Positions 54,980-64,000 of a stretch of DNA of 64,000 bases are shown in pieces. Below the pieces are notes generated by a model. The model was given only the letters and a program-made list of their open reading frames with translations, did not search any database and was not told where the DNA came from. The position numbers were made by a program, and so were the translations under genes. This DNA comes from Elymus sibiricus (taxonomy: Eukaryota; Streptophyta; Magnoliopsida; Poales; Poaceae), in the NCBI GenBank assembly GCA_039707655.1, contig CM077665.1, forward strand, positions 137,535,148 through 137,599,147, written 5' to 3'. Each line of letters begins with the position of its first letter. The first letter of the stretch is position 1.

Positions 54980-55921
54980 TTAGATTTCATGGCCCTCCTC
55001 AGGAGAAACACAGCGTTGAAAAACGCCAGTCACACTGCACATGTGCAACTCGCCATTGATAATAGTCATAGACTTAGACTGCCTCGTGATTTGCCGCGCC
55101 AAGGCCTCATCCTCGGGTAACTCACCACGAGTCAGATACCTCAGATAAGGCAGTGTCCAATCAGGAGTAGTGCGAAGAGCCGCCACCAACTGTCCTTCAG
55201 GGTCAGGTATGGCAAGATCTTCCTCAGAAGGTAATTTGACCGACGGGTGATGCAATACATCAAGAAACACATTAGGCGGCACTGGCTTACGCTGAGACCC
55301 CAGCCGGGACAATGCACCAGCTGCCTCATTCTTCCGACGATCAATGTGATCCACCTTATAACCCTTAAAGTAACCAGCAATGATGTCAACGGCCTGGCGA
55401 TAAGCCGCCATACTAGGGTCTTTAGAATCCCACATGCCTGAGACCTGTTGGGCCACAAGGTGTGAGTCGCTTAGACATCTGACCCGGCTTAAGTTCATCT
55501 CCTTAGCCACACGGAGCCCGTGGAGCAAAGCTTCATACTCAGATGCATTGTTAGTACAAGGAAACATTAACCTTAATACGTAACAAAATTTATCACCTCG
55601 TGGGGAAGTTAAAATAACTCCAGCCCCCGAGCCTTCCAACTGTCTGGATCCATCAAAATGAATTGTCCAATACGTATTGTCCGGCTTCTCCTCCGGTGCT
55701 TGACATCCCGTCCAGTCATTGGTGAAATCCACCAGGGCTTGAGACTTGACAGCTGTGCGAGGCACATACCTCAAATTAAGAGGTCCAAGTTCAATTGCCC
55801 ACTTAGCAATCCTGCCGGTGGCCTCTCTATTTTGAATGATATCTCCCAAAGGAGCAGAGCTAACCACCGTGAATGGATGCCCAAGGAAATAATGCTTCAG
55901 CTTGCGATTCACCATGAACAC
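54980..55921 (-). pseudogene. Element D RNase H and archaeal-type RNase H
   Basis: 313 residues: the end of the ordinary RNase H (KLKHYFLGHPFTVVSSAPL), then the second RNase H (IHFDGSRQLEGSGAGVIL, NNASEYEALLHGLRVA, SDSHLVAQQVSG), then the linker to integrase. TAA at 54982-54980 ends it in the same frame as integrase, one change from CAA. Confidence 0.8.
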
Positions 55922-57039
55922 TCAAAACACCAGCTTTTGCCAATGTGGGTATCTTTGCTTGGACTATGTCAAAACCTCACTGACATAACAAAACGGCCGC
56001 TGGACTGGGTACTCCTTGCCTGCCTCCTTGCGCTCCACAACAACTGCAGCGCTGACAGCCTTGTCATTGGCCTCCACGTACAGGAGCAATGGCTCTTTTT
56101 CCACAGGAACAGCCAAGACAGGCGGCTCAGCTAACTGTTTTTTGAGCGCCTCAAATGCATCATTGGCAGCATCACTCTAGACAAAATCATCTGTCTTCTT
56201 CATCATCTGATATAGAGGGATGGCCTTCTCTCCCGGGCGGCTTATAAATCGGCTTAAAGCGGCAATACGACCTGCCAAGCGCTGAACATCATTGATACAC
56301 GCCGGCTTGGATAATGAGGTGATGGCCTTTATTTTATCCGGGTTAGCTTCAATGCCCCGTTCGAGACCAAAAATCCCAGGAGCTTGCCTGTAGGCACACC
56401 AAAAACACACTTAGCCGGATTAAGCATCATCTTGTAGACTCGTAGGTTATCAAAAGTTTCCTTCAAATCATCAAGCAGAGTCTCCTTCTTCCTTGATTTG
56501 ACCACAATATCGTCCACATAAGCATGAACGTTGTGTCTGATCTGACCATGAAGACAATTTTGTACACAGCGCTGATAAGTCGCCTGAGCACTTTTGAGAC
56601 CAAAAGGCATGGACACGTAGCAGAAAGCCCCAAAAGGTGTTATGAAAGATGTCTTCTCTTGGTCTTTAACTGCCATCTTGATCTGATGATAACCTGAATA
56701 AGCATCCAGGAAACACAAACTCTCGCAACCCGCCGTTGCGTCAATGATCTAGTTGATACGGGGAAGAGCAAATGGATCAACCGAACAAGCTTTCTTAAGG
56801 TCTATGTAGTCCATACACATACGCCACGTGCGGTTCTTCTTAAGGACGAGCACCGGGTTAGCCAACCACTCCGGGTGAAAGACTTCCACAATAAATCCAG
56901 CTGCCAAGAGCCGGGCTACCTCTTCTCCAATAGCTTTACGCCGCTCCTCATTGAAACGACGGAGAAATTGCTTGACTGGCTTAAACTTAGGATCCACATT
57001 AAGATGGTGCCTAGCAAATTCCCTCGGTACACCTGGCAT
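55922..57039 (-). pseudogene. Element D reverse transcriptase
   Basis: Three frames: KPVKQFLRRFNEERRKAIGE and EWLANPVLVLKKNRTWRMC (57039-56749); LDAYSGYHQIKMAVKDQEK, SMPFGLKSAQATYQRC and catalytic AYVDDIVV (56718-56329); RGIEANPDKIKAI and RLAGRIAALSRFI (56410-56177). A stop follows the first and a frameshift near 56400 follows the second. The RT to RNase H link at 56176-55922 is broken. Confidence 0.8.
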
Positions 57040-57102
57040 GTCAGAAGGTTTCCATGCAAAGATGTCCCGATTCTCACGGATGAATTCGATGAGCGCGCTT
57101 TC

Positions 57103-57654
57103 CTATTTGGGGTCCATATTAGCCCCTATAGTGAACTGCTGCGATGAGTCGCCAGGAACGAAGTCCACCAACTTGGTATCCTCTGCCACAAATTTCAGGG
57201 GCGGGTCAGACTCTGTGCTGGGCTTCTTCAACGGGGTCATATCCGCCGGGTCAACATTATCTTTATAAAATTTGAGCTCCACCTCAGCACAGCTTGACTC
57301 CGCGTACGCAGCATCACCTTCCTGACACTCAAGAGCGATTTTTCGATCACCATGTACCATAATCGTCCCCTTCAGACCTGGCATCTTGAGCTGCAAGTAA
57401 ACATAACAGGGCCGAGCCATGAACTTGGCATAAACCGGCCGTCCAAACAAAGCATGATATGGACTCTTGATTTTGACCACTTCAAACCACAAGGTCTCTA
57501 CCCTGTAGTTGTACTCATCACCAAAAGCCACCTCAAGGGCAATCTTTCCTACTGGATAAGCTGACTTGCCTGGCACTACGCCGTGAAATACTATAGATGA
57601 CGGCTTGAGATCTTTGTCAGTCAGATTCATCTGGCGAAAAGTGTCGTAGTACAA
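57103..57654 (-). pseudogene. Element D protease
   Basis: Retropepsin-like region ending with HALFGRPVYAKFMA, the normal Tat-type C-terminal signature, and a linker to RT. The catalytic Asp stretch lies just upstream of 57654, where the frame changes. 183 residues are open here. Confidence 0.7.
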
Positions 57655-60295
57655 GATGTTGATGCTGCTACCGCCGTCCAGCAGTACCTTGGTGAATTGT
57701 AGCCTCCTACCTGGGGGGCTACCACAAGGGCCAAATGCCCCGGGTTATCAACACGTGGCAGGTGATCCTCCCCAGTCCATGATATCGTGTGCTCAGACCA
57801 CTTCAAGTACTGCGGAATAGGTGGCATTGCTGCATGAACCTCCCTCTTGCGCACCTTCTGATCACGTTTGTCAAGACTCGTGGTGAAGACGTGATACTGG
57901 CCTCCATTAAGCTGCTTTGGGTTACTCTGATACCCTGACTGGTTGTTTTGCTGCTGACCACCATTGCCGGACTGCTGATTGTGACCTCCGCGGTTACCTT
58001 GACCCTGATAACCCGAGCTTGAGCCACCTGTACCGAAACCTGACCCATGAGAACCGGATCCTGACCCGCCGGGCGGTCCATTGTCGTTACCGTGATGCTG
58101 GTTAAGGCTGTAATTCTGGAACTCCCACATGATATAACAATCCTTCCAAGCACGAGTGGACGGCTTGTTGGGACGACTGTGCTTCGGGCAGGGGTCGTTA
58201 AGCATTGCCTCCATGTTGAAAGGCTTGCCTTTGAGAAAAGGTGGTTTACTATTGCCCTTGGTGTGGTTGTTCCCAGTGTTGGTGTTGGCCACTAGATCTG
58301 ACCCGCCATCTGGGTGCTTCCGTTTACCGCCATTACCTAGGTTGTTATTTCATGCCCCATTCTGCTGTTGATCCTTGCCGTTGCCATTCTTCTTACCATT
58401 AGTAGACGTCTCATCATCAGAACCAGGGTCCTTCGTACTGTCAGAATCTGCATATTTAGTGAGAGCTGCCATGAGCTCACCCATGTCCTGGCAAGAACGC
58501 TTGAGACGTTCAAGCTTCTGCTTAAGGGGCAAGAAGTGACAATTTTTCTCCAAAATCAGGACTGCCTGAGCCGCCGTGATATTATCAGATGAGTGGATAA
58601 TGGTTGAAACCCGCCAGACCCAATGATGGGCCGACTCATCCTCGCGCTGCACACAATGATCCAAATCAACGATCGTCATCGGCTGCTTGCACGTCCCCTG
58701 AAAATTCTTGACGAATCGTGCCTTCAACTCGGCCCAGGAGTTAATGGTATTAGGGGGCAGACCCTTTAACCATGTGCGAGCCGGTCCCTCCAACATCATG
58801 ATCAAATACTTCGCACAGACTGCGTCACTAACATCCAACATCTCCATGGCTAACTCATAACTTTCGATCCAGGCTTCTGGGGGTAAATCAGCTGTGTAAT
58901 TAGGCACTTTGCGCGAACCCTTAAAATCCTTCGGCAGGCGCTCGTTCCATAGAGCCGGTGCCAAACACGGCACTCCAACAACCCTGGAAGTGACTCCGGC
59001 TCCAACCGAAGTTGAAGGGGTCACCGGGGGCGGCTCTTGGTGAGCCGCCGCGGCCACCGCCTCACGCTGAGCTCTGGCATTATCCACAATCGCCTGAGCG
59101 TTGACAATGGGTGGGCCATCATAGGGTGGGTTCGGACGTCACTCGCTGCTCGAGACTGCCGGCGACTCCATGCACCGGCTATAACTGCGGCTTGGAAGGG
59201 GGGTTGAGTGCACACGACTCCGGCTATATGTATACTTCTCTTGTTGAGCCACCGCTGTCTGCAACAGCTCAATGGCATTCCGTGCTTCTTCGGCAAAGGG
59301 TGTCCCATCGGCGAGAGGGAGCGCATTAAGCCTAGCAGCAGCTGCTATCATATTCTCCATCGGGTTAGAATAATGACCAGGTGGTGTCAGAAAGCGCTGC
59401 GGCGGGGTTTGATTTCTGCGGGGCGGGTCTGGCTGCCAATACTGAGTCGCTGTCCTATTCCCAGGCACCTCCACCGTTCGGGTCATGGTCAGTGGTGCAT
59501 TCGGCCCTGCTCTTGGGGTGTTGAAGAGGTTTCTGGGCTCATATTGCTCAGGCAGGCGGGTCTGATGCCTCATCCGAAAAACTTCTTCTGAGGCTTGTTG
59601 ATCTAGATTGAGGTGAAAAGCTTCAGCTTTCAGACGCTCCGACTCAGCATCCATCTGAACCTGCATTGCATTGATGTCCTCCTAGGCCCTGGTCATCTGC
59701 TCTTTCAGCCTTGCAATCTCTGCATTACGGCCTGCTTGATTTTCAGTTGTGACCTCAGTTCCCATCAGAGTTGTCAGCTCATTCATTAAATCCAGCAAAA
59801 CTTGAGCCGGCGGCCTGGCTGACCCAGATTCTGACGCGCCGGCGCCGTGCTGTTAACAGCCGGCGCCGTGCCTGCCATGAAGATGGCGGCTTGGCTTGGC
59901 GGCTCGTAGGGCTCCGGAATACTGTCACCATCGGAATAGCCCCCAAGCCCGCCATCATGAAGCTGGTAAATTGACTCTGTCTCTCCGCTCGCGGAGCCAT
60001 CCTCCGAGCAGACGAGGGTTTCTCCTCCTGACACGGAATCTTCCGTGACTTCCGCGCCTTGCGTGAAGCCGACAAAAACGTGCTTCTGGCCGGGTTGAAT
60101 CTGGGCGGGTCGCGCACGCCGGGCCGACTCGACGAGGTTGGTGCAGATGTCCGGCCCAGGCTTAGATCCACCGATCTTCCCGATGAAAACGTGAATTCCA
60201 CCGAAGGGGACCCGGTACCCGTACTCGATTGAGTCGGCCTCGGGGCCCTAGCCAGCGTCATCGATGTAGAGCTTGCCGCGGCGACTCTTAGTCAT
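57655..60295 (-). pseudogene. Element D gag, frameshifted
   Basis: The probable start is the ATG at 60295 (MTKSRRGKLYIDD), with a TAG 16 codons in. The next region has YGYRVPFGGIHVFIG in several frames. A long coiled, polar part follows (59666-59139), then the capsid-like domain in 59087-58350 (ESYELAMEMLDVSDAVCAKY, EGPARTWLKGLPPNTINSW, WRVSTIIHSS). A Gly/Gln/Asn-rich stretch (58292-57700) contains CPKHSRPNKPS. I count at least three frameshifts and several stops. Confidence 0.75.
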
Positions 60296-60365
60296 CCTGC
60301 CAATGGCGTATCTCTCGATCCCTGGGGGAGAGCCCTTCGAGTACTCCAAACCACCGTGCATCTGC

Positions 60366-60383
60366 CACACGGTGGGAGCCAAC
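60366..60383 (-). other. Primer-binding site of element D
   Basis: GTTGGCTCCCACCGTGTG on the minus strand adjoins the 5' LTR. tRNA not assigned. Confidence 0.5.
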
Positions 60384-60931
60384 TGTCATGGTTTTATCAC
60401 GGCAGATGTCCTAGTGAAAGGAGTTAGGGGTGAAGCCATCGCTACGGTGACTAACTCGAAGGGGTTGATCGGGACGAAAGACAAGGGTTTACCCAGGTTC
60501 GGCCCCTCACGAAAGAGGTAAAAGCCTACGTCCTGCTCTGTGTTTGTATTGATTGGGTATCGATTACAGGGGAGCGGATTTGCTTGGCCTAGCTCTCGAT
60601 CAGTTGTCTTGTACCCTAAGCCACCGAGGGAACTCGCCTTTATATACACAGGTCGAGGCCCTGGGCTTTACAAGAGTCCAGGCCAGGTTACACATCGTAA
60701 CTGACCTTATGCCTAAGTCGCCTTGCCTTCTCTGGCAAGCTATCTCCGGGAGGCTTGCGCCTCCGGGTCACACGCCGTCAACTGGCTCTCGGCCTCTGTT
60801 TGGCCCGCCTGGTGAATCACCTCCAAGCTTGTCTTAGTCTTCAAGCCTGTTTAAGGTCTTTTGGAAGAGTCGCCAACTTCCTAACCCGGCCCCTCCTGGG
60901 AGGGTTATACCACGGGGTTATATCCCCAACA
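60384..60931 (-). repeat. 5' LTR of element D
   Basis: 548 bp, TGTCATGG to CCCCAACA. TATA-like TGTATATAAAGG on the minus strand at about 60637-60648 would be its promoter. Confidence 0.9.
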
Positions 60932-60936
60932 CTTAC

Positions 60937-61544
60937 TGAAGGATGAATGCTATGATGATTGCTATGATCCCTTGGATTCATTTGAAATATCCCTTTTAGA
61001 TGAACTTGATGCTTGCTATGCTTGTGGCCAAGATGCCAATATGAATTATTCTTATGAAGATGAACATGCTATAGTTCCTTATGTTAAGCATGAAATTTTT
61101 GCTATTGCACCCACACATGATAGTCCTATTATCTTTTTGAATTCTCCCAACTACAATATATCGGAGAAGTTTGCACTTATTAGGGATTATATTGATGGGT
61201 TGCATTTGGATACTACACATGATGATTTTGATGTATATAATATGCATGTGCTTGCTGCTCCTACTTGCAATTATTATGAGAGAGGAACCAAATCTTCACC
61301 TCTCTATGCTTCCAATACTATGAAATTGCAAGAAATTGTTTATACTATGCATTGGCCTTTACTTAATGTGCATGAATTGTTCTTGTATGACATGCCGATG
61401 CATAGGAAGAGGGTTAGACTTCGTTGTCACATGATATATATCACTTTGTGCTCACTACTAAATTACAAATCATTGTCAATTAAAATTGGCTTTGATATAC
61501 CTTGGGATCCGGGTGGATCCACTACTTGGGCACTTTATGCCTAG
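60937..61544 (+). CDS. Element C gag-like ORF, 3' part
   Basis: Continues the frame from 47622 (after Leu: KDECYDDCYDPLDSFEI) to the TAG at 61542-61544. It has acidic, Tyr/Cys-rich sequence (LDACYACGQDANMNYSYEDE) and later NYYERGTKSSPLYASNTMKL. The last stretch is comparable with ENYYEGGTYPCRNC in the element B ORF. No known enzymatic motif. Confidence 0.6.
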
Positions 61545-62575
61545 CTAAATGGCTTTAAAGAAAGCGCTGCCAGGGAGACAACCTGGAAGTTCTAGAGAGT
61601 CATTTTATTCTGTTGTGTGCTTTTATGAAGTTTAAAAACAAAAACAAAAAATATAGAGGGGAACCTAAAACTTCACAAAAGGAAAGGTGAAAGTGAGAGA
61701 GACGATGAGCATCGTTGAAGTGGGGGATATCCTTGAACTTTTGTTCATGCCCATGGAAGCTTTGCGAGTCTTGAATCACGGAAACTTTTTCCAACAAAAA
61801 TAATTATGCCCTTGTACAAATCGATTGTATTATAAAAATAATGTGCCAAGATTTGCCTTTAGGATGATTATATTGCTTGTTGGTATGTGCGGTGTAAAAA
61901 CAGAAACTTTGGCTGTAGTGCGTGAATTTTCATTTTTACTGGAACGTCAAAAGTTTCTGAAAATTTTACACAGTATTGCTATACAAATTTTTTATTTCGT
62001 CCTAATTTTTCATAATTTTTGGAATTACATAAGTATGGTCAAAGTTCAGATTACTACAGACTGTCCTGTTTAAGAAAGATTCTGTTTTTGATGCATTCTT
62101 TTGCTTTTTTTGATGAAACTATAGATTTTATCGGTGGTATAAGCCATGGAAAAGTTATAATACAGCAGGGATAATGCAAATATAAAATATGAATGGGTTT
62201 TCAACAGTAGTTAAAGTAGAAATTTGCTTTATTATACTAACGGATCTCACCAGTTTTCTGGTAAGTTTTGTGTGGATGAAGTGTCCGAAAATCGAGGAGG
62301 TGTCCATATGAGGAGAAGGAGAAGAGGCAAGAGTTCAAGCTTGGGGATTCCCAAGGCACCCCAAGTAAATATCCAAGGAGACTCAAGCGTCTAAGCTTGG
62401 GGATGCCCTGGAAGGCATCCCATCTTTCTTCAACAAGTATGGGTATGTTTTTGTTTTCGTTTCGTTCATGTGATATGTGTAAATCTTGGAGCGCCTTTTG
62501 TGTTTAGTTTTCACTTTTCTTTTATGCACCATGCTGGTATGAGATAGTACATGGTTGATTTATAGAATGCTCATT

Positions 62576-62775
62576 GCACTTCACTTATATCTTTTGAGTA
62601 TGGCTTTATAGAATGCTTCATGTGCTTCACTTATATCATTTGAAGTTTGGATTGCCTGTTTCTCTTCACATAGAAAACCGTTATTCGTAGAATGCTCTTT
62701 TGCTTCACTTATATTTCTTAGAGCATGGTCTTTTGTAGAAAGAATTAAACTCTCTTGCTTCACTTATATCTATTT
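62576..62775 (+). repeat. CTTCACTTATATC repeats of element C
   Basis: Four copies of GCTTCACTTATATC or close variants about 50-75 bases apart, alternating with TAGAATGCT and TAGAGCATGG. They are the reverse-strand counterpart of the element B repeat at 38631-38738. Confidence 0.8.
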
Positions 62776-63119
62776 AGAGAGTCAACAGGAATTGGTCATT
62801 CACATGGTTAGTCATAAAATCCTACATAAAACTTAGGGATCACTGAATATGATATGTTTGATTCCTTGCAATAGTTTTGCGATATAGAGATGATAATATG
62901 TGGGAGGTACTAGTGGATGATTGTGTTTAGTAAGATATTGGTGTTAAGGTTTGTGATTCCCGAAGCATGCACGTATAGTCTCCCGTTATGCTAGGAAGTT
63001 GGAGCACAATTTATTCTTGATTGTCTATCTTTGTGTGAAGGTCGGGGGCGCGCGATGGTTAACTCCTACCAACCTCCCCCCTAGGAGCATGCGTAGTACT
63101 ACTTTGCTTTGAGAGAGCT

Positions 63120-64000
63120 TGTCACATCACTACTCTTAGCATGCATTAGGATTTATGATTGTGCTTGCATCATGTTTAAGTTTTGTTTAAACTTGAAATG
63201 GGGATGATCAAAAGCCCTAGCACTATTTGAAGTCAAATAGGTTCACCTAAAATACTTTTCATAAACCAAAATGGCTCTCCAAAAATGTTCAACATCTTTG
63301 GTAAAATATGGCAATATCAACCAGAGGTGACACATATTTTTATTTGTCATTTTGGTTTACTGAATTAAAACAAAAACTATTTGAATTGGAGCTATAAAAT
63401 GCTATTTATAACTTTAATAGCTCCAAAAATTCTGGAAATTGTTATGTGGCCTTGGATATCTTACACCTAACCACATATTTATTTTCAGAGGCAATACAAT
63501 TGATTTAGTATTTATACTAAATCAAAAAAATATTGCATTAAATAGGAAATGAAACAAAAATAGAAAAAGGGGCAGAGGCCTACCTGGGCCTTACCTGCTG
63601 CATATGCGGCCCAGCCCAGGGGCAGGGTCGTCTTCCACCCCTGCCAGTAGGCAAAGGGGAAGGCGAGCACGGCGAGCCACCGCGCCAGCTCCTGCATCGT
63701 GCTGGCGGCCTCCCCTCCATCCCTATCCGCTCTAGCCGACCACTGGGACCCCCTCGAGGCCATTCCCCCCCTGCCGCTCTCTCTCTCCCCTCCGATGCTC
63801 TCTCCCGCACTGGAACCGAAGCCACCGTCGCCGCAGCTCTTGCACCACCGCGGCCACTCTATGCCCCTCGCCTCCCCTAGCCGACCATCATCTCCACCGC
63901 ATCGCCCTGCGTCTCTCCGCCAGAGGAATCAAGACTGGAGGCCCCGCAACGTCGTCTTCGTCGCCGCTTCCACCGCTGGTTGCCGGACCTCCCCGTCGTC
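63120..64000 (+). mobile_element. H: probable start of another LTR
   Basis: The sequence changes character at TGTCACATCACTACTC (63120), where the similarity to the interior of element B ends. The first 450 bases are AT-rich, the last 420 CG-rich and full of CCGCCG and CTCTC, as in a U3-to-R/U5 transition. No partner LTR or duplication is visible, so both boundary and identity are tentative. No gene is seen; minus-strand frames at 63512-63825 translate GC-rich LTR-like DNA. Confidence 0.4.

Larger units (their letters stand above)
47623..60931 (-). mobile_element. Element D: Tat-lineage Gypsy element with an antisense gene, 13.3 kb
   Basis: Perfect CTTAC duplications flank TGTCGTGG...CCCAACA ends. 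LTRs are 47623-48135 (513 bp) and 60384-60931 (548 bp), about 5% different by eye apart from one 35 bp deletion, which suggests roughly 2 million years at 1.3e-8. On the minus strand it has gag, protease, RT, RNase H, archaeal-type RNase H and integrase. On the plus strand, between integrase and the 3' LTR, it has a six-exon gene. The second RNase H and the antisense cargo mark the Tat lineage. Confidence 0.9.
60932..63119 (+). mobile_element. Element C, piece 2: ORF end and 3' region
   Basis: Starts with the second CTTAC. It holds the end of the C ORF, then about 1.6 kb without a gene. That stretch contains two palindromes with PPT-like AAGCTTGGGGAT words (62338-62415), four CTTCACTTATAT repeats (62576-62775), and a part that matches the interior of element B in reverse. 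The 3' LTR is not reached before a probable new LTR at 63120. Confidence 0.75.

Noticed and set aside
63512..63825. Two minus-strand frames of about 80 residues at the right edge
   Set aside because: Low-complexity Arg/Gly/Pro translation of GC-rich probable LTR; frames overlap and show no domain.

Overview
The window looks like a repeat-rich grass chromosome, most likely wheat, barley or a close relative. Essentially every base belongs to LTR retrotransposons. I recognise no ordinary host gene, tRNA or rRNA. The Triticeae assignment rests on the BARE1/Angela/WIS-type LTR ends, a 14.6 kb SIRE/Maximus-type Copia element, and large Athila- and Tat-lineage Gypsy elements nested in one another.

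Layout (letters are my labels). A is a plus-strand Tat-lineage Gypsy element in three pieces (1-1118, 10144-14350, 28939-31473). It is split by a young Angela/BARE1-type Copia (1119-10143, minus; LTRs about 0.5% different; TSD GGAGG) and by a Maximus-type Copia (14351-28938, minus; LTRs about 2-2.5% different). A itself sits in the integrase of F, a minus-strand Athila-type element (31474-35041). F sits in the gag of E, a minus-strand Tat-lineage element (35042-35275 and 42153-44320). E gag is also split by B, a non-autonomous Athila-type element (35276-42152, minus, TSD CCGGG). G (44321-45231) is a minus-oriented LTR piece interrupted by C, a plus-strand element with the same kind of LTR (45232-47622, 60932-63119). 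The ORF of C is split by D, a 13.3 kb minus-strand Tat element (47623-60931, TSD CTTAC). H (63120-64000) is a probable further LTR. The deepest chain is E > F > A > Angela or Maximus.

The most interesting content is cargo outside gag-pol. D carries, antisense to its pol, a six-exon gene (49172-52729) with its own TATA box. Its five GT-AG introns are all phase-consistent, giving about 900 codons with three nonsense changes. Its fourth intron holds an array of palindromes whose arm sequences change while pairing is kept. A carries, at the equivalent place, an antisense gene with a B3-like DNA-binding domain and its own TATA box. The Maximus element carries a sense ORF of about 1,200 codons behind an internal TATA box, a 5'UTR-like stretch and a candidate intron. 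Three retroelements here therefore seem to carry independently promoted genes between the end of pol and the 3' LTR.

All gag-pol genes here are damaged. The Angela copy is nearly intact, with one in-frame TGA. Divergence figures are counts by eye; family names are by resemblance to known LTR ends and domain order.
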